Positions 59,511 to 64,000 of a stretch of 64,000 bases of DNA are shown here, one piece after another. The stretch comes from Geosiphon pyriformis (lineage: Eukaryota > Glomeromycota > Glomeromycetes > Archaeosporales > Geosiphonaceae). The notes under the pieces are model-generated. The model did no database searches. It saw only the letters and a program-made list of their open reading frames with translations, and had not been told where the DNA came from. Position 1 is the stretch's first letter, and every line of letters begins with the position of its first letter. Location of the stretch: the NCBI GenBank assembly GCA_016748015.1, contig JAAOMT010000607.1, positions 740,013-804,012 on the forward strand, given 5' to 3'. A program made the position numbers and the translations under genes.

Positions 59511-60595
59511 TGTTACCCGAGTAGAAAAACTGATCCAAAGTTATGAAGAAATGTGACCAAAACGTGACATAACACAGAATAATGTGCAATAACGTTGGAT
59601 AATGCATTATAACATAGGATAATATATTATAATGTAAGATAACACAGAATAGCATGCAATAACATAAGATAATGTGTTATAATGCAGGATAATACAGAAT
59701 AACATGTAATAATGTCAGATAACGTATTATAACATAGAATAACTAGCAATAATGTAGAAAAACAAAGTAATAACAGAAACAACAAAGCAATAGCTAGCGA
59801 TAGCAAGACAATTGAAAGCAATCCTGTAAAACCAAAAGAATATATAAAAGCAAGTAGTTGTAGAAGTGAGAAAAGACAGACAGATAGATACGAACCTCTA
59901 GACCAGAATTAAAATATCCATACCCCTTTATCCTTTATTATCTTCCCTATTTTATCTCCTGAAATAAACCAATTATTAAAGAAATCAGAATAATGAATTT
60001 ATGTTCTCAAACTTTGTGGAATTTACATGAATTAACCCTTGTCTCATACCTCCATTTTAGAACAGATGCTCTTAGCATAACCACCTCAAACTTATTAATG
60101 ATTTGGACCAATTGCTCTTGATCACAACGATTGACGATACTAATTTATTTTTTTCTCTCTTTTCTTTTTTTTTCTTTTTTTTTTTCTTTTTTTTTCTGTT
60201 TTATTTTTGTGGAGCAGCAACATAGTAAAATCAACTGTCTGGGAATAGACTTTGTAATAGCCTGGTAAAAGAGGGAAGCTCCCTCTAAGTTTTTGGATAT
60301 TAACATTATCTTGTTAGCTTACCAGAAGGGTGAAAAGACAATGCCAGACCCTAATGACTGCACTCATTAGCTTGAAAAAGAAAGCTCACATTTATAAAAA
60401 ACGTTGCAATTGATGAAAGACAAATTCTGTGCCTTATAACTAAAAAACTCAATAGATAAAATTCACATCCAGGAATAGTCCTTCAGAGACTGATAATCAA
60501 GACTAAGCCAACAGAATTACGTAAAAGATGCATCATTAATAATTGAGAGCACCAAATGTTATCATTTTCCATACCCACCAAGTTTACCCATAACA
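59511..60595 (+). repeat. E5 5' LTR (family A, 1085 bp)
   Basis: It runs from TGTTACCCGAGTAG to CCCATAACA. It holds repeated ATAACACAGAATAAT/ATAATACAGAATAAC units (59571-59755), AAGAATATATAAAAGCAAG as a TATA-like site near 59838, and a pyrimidine tract (60141-60205). Confidence 0.8.
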
Positions 60596-60622
60596 TTTGA
60601 TGCTCTCTGTGAGGTTATAAAT
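60596..60622 (+). other. E5 primer-binding site region
   Basis: TTTGATGCTCTCTGTGAGGT adjoins the LTR and shares its layout with E1 and E3. Confidence 0.65.
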
Positions 60623-60657
60623 CCACAGAGACAGAGCATCCCCAAAAATACATAAAA

Positions 60658-61436
60658 GTGGTGACTATTGGAACAATAGGAAAGAACCATTCCTCGTACG
60701 GAAAAGCACTATTTCAATACTTTCGAAAAGACCTAGGAATACCAGCAGAAACTGCTTACACAGAAAGTGATTTTTGTAACTATATCAATGCAAAAATTGA
60801 CTGCTTGTTAGGCTGTGCAACTGATACAGGAAAACTTGGAAAACAAATTCATCAAAGCTTACTAGGGTACTCAACAGCCACGATTACCTGAGCAATTGCT
60901 GAAACTCTGCGCATAATTGATACAAACATTAAATATTACATGGCACAACAATTCTCTCAAGTACAACAACCAATGGAATCCGATCCTAAGGAATACGAAA
61001 ACAAATCCAACAACTCCGTAACTGTTCAAGCCAAGTCTACAGTCAACAAAAAACCAAGGGTCCTCTCCCCAACAACTCTATCATATCATCAGACACTCCA
61101 AAGTAGAATTGTATTCAACCCACCCCTAGAAATCCAGTCAGAAACACCACAAACTCCTGGAAATCCACACCCTTGGAATCAACACAGTTGGACCAAATCA
61201 CTAGGAGAATATGGATCACTTTTTGGAAATCTTACCCCAGCAGCCAGTCAAACAGAAGGAAACCTGTCAACTTGGGAACAGCCACCAATGCAAAACTTAG
61301 CAGAATCAGCATCTCCTCTGATGAAAGAAACAGCTATCTTACAACCTATTGGTTCAAGTAACAAAGGAAAGCAACCAGCATTAGCATCTGGAGAACACTC
61401 AAATATGCAGACACCAATCTCTTTAAACATAACCAG
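60658..61436 (+). pseudogene. E5 gag N-terminal part (truncated by E4)
   Basis: The frame opens at GTGGTGACTATTGG, with no ATG back to the TGA at 60610. It reads YGKALFQYFRKDLGIPAETA and CNYINAKIDCLLGCATDTGK. A TGA at 60889 interrupts. Then YYMAQQFSQVQQPM, a Pro/Ser/Gln-rich linker PWNQHSWTKSLGEYGSLFGN and TSVTSRILAIN, whose last residues are read from the E4 LTR. It is the N-terminal gag region in the same place as E2 and E4 gag but a different sequence. Confidence 0.7.
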
Positions 61437-62451
61437 TGTTACCAGTAGAATTTTAGCTATTAATTAGCATAAAATTACCCTTATAATTTCTATAATTCAT
61501 TAGTATATTAATATCATTTCAAATTATTATTTATTATTTAATCAATTATCACATATCACAATTCAATTAAAATAATCTAATTAGTATAACAGAAAGTAAG
61601 ATGATCAAATTACACAATACCCTGAACTTTGTAACATTCAAAAATTCGCCGAAATTTACAGAAATTCGCCGAAATTTATAAGAAATTCGCCAAAATTTAC
61701 AGAAATTCACCAAAATTATGAATAGTTCACCCAAATTAATCAATAGTTTAGCAAAATAACTTGTAGTTCATCAAAATGTATCTTTAGTTTGCCGGAATTT
61801 GGGCAAAGAGAAAAAAGTGCAAGTTCATAAACTAGTACTACAACAAGTTGTATAAAAAAAGAGCTTTTCTCTTCTGAAAAATGTATCTTACTTTAGATTT
61901 ATCACTTAGAACCATTTCTACACACACAAAAAGAAATAAAAATCAAATAATTCGAAAAAACCAATTTCTTTAATTATTACACTTGGAAAATCCCCAAAAC
62001 CCAACTAACGTTTTGAAATTGATTAGCTACCAATTTCAGTAAACTGTTAGTGACTCCAGGCCTGGATAGAAAACGTTTTTCTTGACAAAAATTCTATTTC
62101 TTTTACATTTCTTTTATTTTCTTTTATTTTTTTTACTATAATCACTAAGGTAACCTACAGACAAGATTCCTGTAGAAGAGTTGACTTTTACAGCAAAGTA
62201 ACTACACATTTTTAGTGAGCTTCCAGACAAGCAATTCCTGGAAAAGAGTTGACGTTTACTACAATGTAACTACATAAAGTAACTGACAAGGAATTGGCTA
62301 TTCCACTTATAAGCCCAGCAGTTCAAATTATAGGAGATAATTTGAAGATAAATTCAGTTATTGGAGATTCAACTACTCTCTGAAAACGAGAATTCACAGC
62401 AAATCAACATTACCAACATTTAAGAAAAGAGACCAAAAATCTCTGGTAACA
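61437..62451 (+). repeat. E4 5' LTR (1015 bp)
   Basis: Perfect 9-bp terminal inverted repeat TGTTACCAG...CTGGTAACA. Near the start (about 61630-61740) are four or more GAAATTCGCCGAAATTT-like units. TTTGGTGCTCTCCTACAGAA follows as primer-binding site. Confidence 0.9.
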
Positions 62452-62496
62452 TTTGGTGCTCTCCTACAGAAATAACACAGCAACAACAAATTCAAA

Positions 62497-64000
62497 GTGG
62501 CAACCACACCAGACACAGCAACTCTAGAGTATTACCAGTCAATTTACACACACTGCAAACAAAGATTCAACATTCTAGACGGAATTGAAATTGTAAAGAA
62601 ATCAGTATACCAATACATTGAAAACTGCATCAACAATTAGCTTTTTGGAAACTACAACATTTTAGAAGTTAGAAGCAACCTCTACAATAATCTAGTGCAT
62701 TATTCACATTTGGGAACAGAAGACCTGAACAGTGAAACACTTGCTACCTACTTCCAAGAACTTAATTTTAATATTATTAAGTATTGTGAAGAAAAATACC
62801 CAGTACAGTCTAAATACTCTTTTGACTTTGAATCAGAGACAGAAACAAGCAATAAAGGCAAACAAAGATTGAAGCAATACTTAAGAACCACTCCAAACAC
62901 TCCAACACTACAAAAAACAACTGCCAAACACTTGCAAACACCTGAACAAGGAACCAGTATCAAATTACTACTTTCTATTACACCATTTCCAATTTCACTT
63001 GTTCAATCACAAACACCAAGTTTACCACTTAGTCGTTTCTCCAGACCAGAAGATTTTCAGTCACCTAGAAATCCTACTCAATAGCAGGAACCAATATCAA
63101 CAAGTGCCAATATCATTGATTACTTACAGGAAAACGAAAGTAATCACTCAGAAAGCTTGGAAAGTAAGGAAACTGAATCAGAACCAGAAAAAATTCCAGA
63201 AAACGAAGAAGAAATGACAACTGCTTACATTGCAAAAATCCCAGAATTTACTGGTGAAGACAATGATACCAGTCCCCAAGAATGGCTTGACAAAGTTCAA
63301 AAAGCAGGAGATACAAATGGTTGGATTGCAGCAAGAATGCTTAAAGCAATTCCCTACTTTCTCCAAGGAACAGCAGGAGAATGGTTTGAAAATTTAGAAG
63401 AACCATTTGAAAGCTGGCAAACATTCAAAGATGCTTTCCTACAACAATTCACCAACAACAATACCTCTATCACTCTCAGAAACCGCTTTCGCAATATCAA
63501 ACAAGAAACATCTGAATCTGTTATAACCTATCTTAGAAGATTTAACAAACTTTTCAGACAAATCCGACAATTGGAAACCAATGACTACTATTCTAATGCT
63601 CAAATTCTGGATCAGTTTATAGCAGAGTTAAAAGACAAACTGATTAAGAAAGTCTGTCCACATGCTCCAGCAGACTTAGCAACTGCTATTAGATAGGCAA
63701 AGAGCTATGAAATGGCAATGGAAGAAGCAAATCACACCAAGCTTGTAAATCTTGCAATTGGAGAAACCAGCTTAGCAGCTGAAAAGAAGATAGACCAACT
63801 CACAAAAAAAGTTGAAAGCTACTTCACAAACCAACAACAACAGCCACAACAACCACAAAGATATCAACCCCCACAACAACACAACCAAAACAATTTTGGA
63901 TTATCATCCAACAACCAATCTCAAAATTGTCATTATTGTGGAATTCCAGGACACTAGAAACGAGATTGTAGAAAATTACAAAGAGACCAACAAAACAGGA
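62497..64000 (+). pseudogene. E4 gag (near full length, four in-frame TAG)
   Basis: One frame runs from GTG at 62497 to the window end. N-terminal part: TPDTATLEYYQSIYTHCKQR. Then an acidic Ser/Glu linker, and the capsid domain AYIAKIPEFTGEDNDTSPQE, YFLQGTAGEWFENLEEPFES, FKDAFLQQFTNNNTSITLRN, VITYLRRFNKLFRQIRQLE and DQFIAELKDKLIKKV. A Gln-rich spacer leads to the knuckle CHYCGIPGH-stop-KRDC. In-frame stops are at 62638, 63082, 63694 and 63955, all TAG; the last replaces the Trp seen in E2 (TGG). Confidence 0.86.

Larger units (their letters stand above)
59511..61436 (+). mobile_element. E5: gypsy-like element, 5' LTR and gag start, interrupted by E4
   Basis: A 1085-bp family-A LTR (59511-60595), a primer-binding site at 60596, and the first part of gag up to the E4 LTR at 61437. 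The rest, if present, lies beyond the window. It sits in LINE-C. Confidence 0.8.
61437..64000 (+). mobile_element. E4: gypsy-like element (family C), 5' LTR and gag, runs off the window
   Basis: It has a complete 5' LTR, primer-binding site, leader and nearly all of gag, close in sequence to E2. It lies in E5. The left flank is CCAG; the matching right flank is outside the window. Confidence 0.87.

Noticed and set aside
59552-59560. LTR start at TGTGAC (also 30215 and 56362)
   Set aside because: The three copies stay alike for about 40 bases further upstream, up to TGTTAC or TATTAC, which matches the ends of every other LTR here and adjoins the purine tract in E1.

Overview
The window looks like a piece of an arbuscular mycorrhizal fungus genome, most likely Rhizophagus or a close Glomeromycotina relative. 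The reasons are the very AT-rich DNA, host genes with short GT-AG introns of about 70-350 bp, and a dense load of LINE and Ty3/gypsy retroelements with LTRs of the form TGTTAC...GTAACA. The species call is an inference; no rRNA or other marker is present.

Layout. 1-3930 is the 5' two thirds of a rather young LINE on the minus strand (LINE-A). 5453-16129 is the only host-gene island: an Rrp5 C-terminal HAT-repeat protein (minus), a two-exon RGS-domain protein (plus), a six-exon UCH-type ubiquitin hydrolase (plus), an unrecognised ORF pair (minus) and a GILT-like thiol reductase (minus). An assembly gap inside poly-G lies at 7669-7736. 16510-21573 holds a decayed Mutator-like (MULE) transposase and an LTR remnant. 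21574-28430 is an old, decayed LINE (LINE-D, minus) that still has its poly(A) tail.

From 29483 to 58478 the window is one nested stack. The two ends are pieces of a LINE (LINE-B). Between them lies gypsy element E1 (LTRs 30172-31115 and 56319-57264). E1 is split by a solo LTR (34437-35215) and by a second complete gypsy element, E2 (36403-52496). E2 carries a solo LTR inside its own 5' LTR (36595-37611), another in its leader (38446-39424), and a complete non-autonomous element, E3 (43600-47844), between its dUTPase and reverse transcriptase regions. Removing each insertion with one copy of its 4-bp target duplication restores the interrupted sequence, and the reading frame where coding sequence was hit.

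58645-64000 is the 5' end of another LINE (LINE-C), interrupted by gypsy element E5 (59511 onward), itself interrupted by E4 (61437 to beyond the window end).

The most notable biology is in E1 and E2. Their polyprotein has the order gag - aspartic protease - cysteine-rich region - trimeric-type dUTPase - reverse transcriptase - RNase H - integrase. A dUTPase inside a gypsy pol, between PR and RT, is not an arrangement I recognise from described families. E2 keeps the catalytic residues checked in PR, dUTPase, YLDD and integrase, although its frame is broken by stops. E1, the older host, has lost one in each by G-to-A changes. The gag leaders of all five elements lack an AUG and share AAAGTGG at the apparent start.
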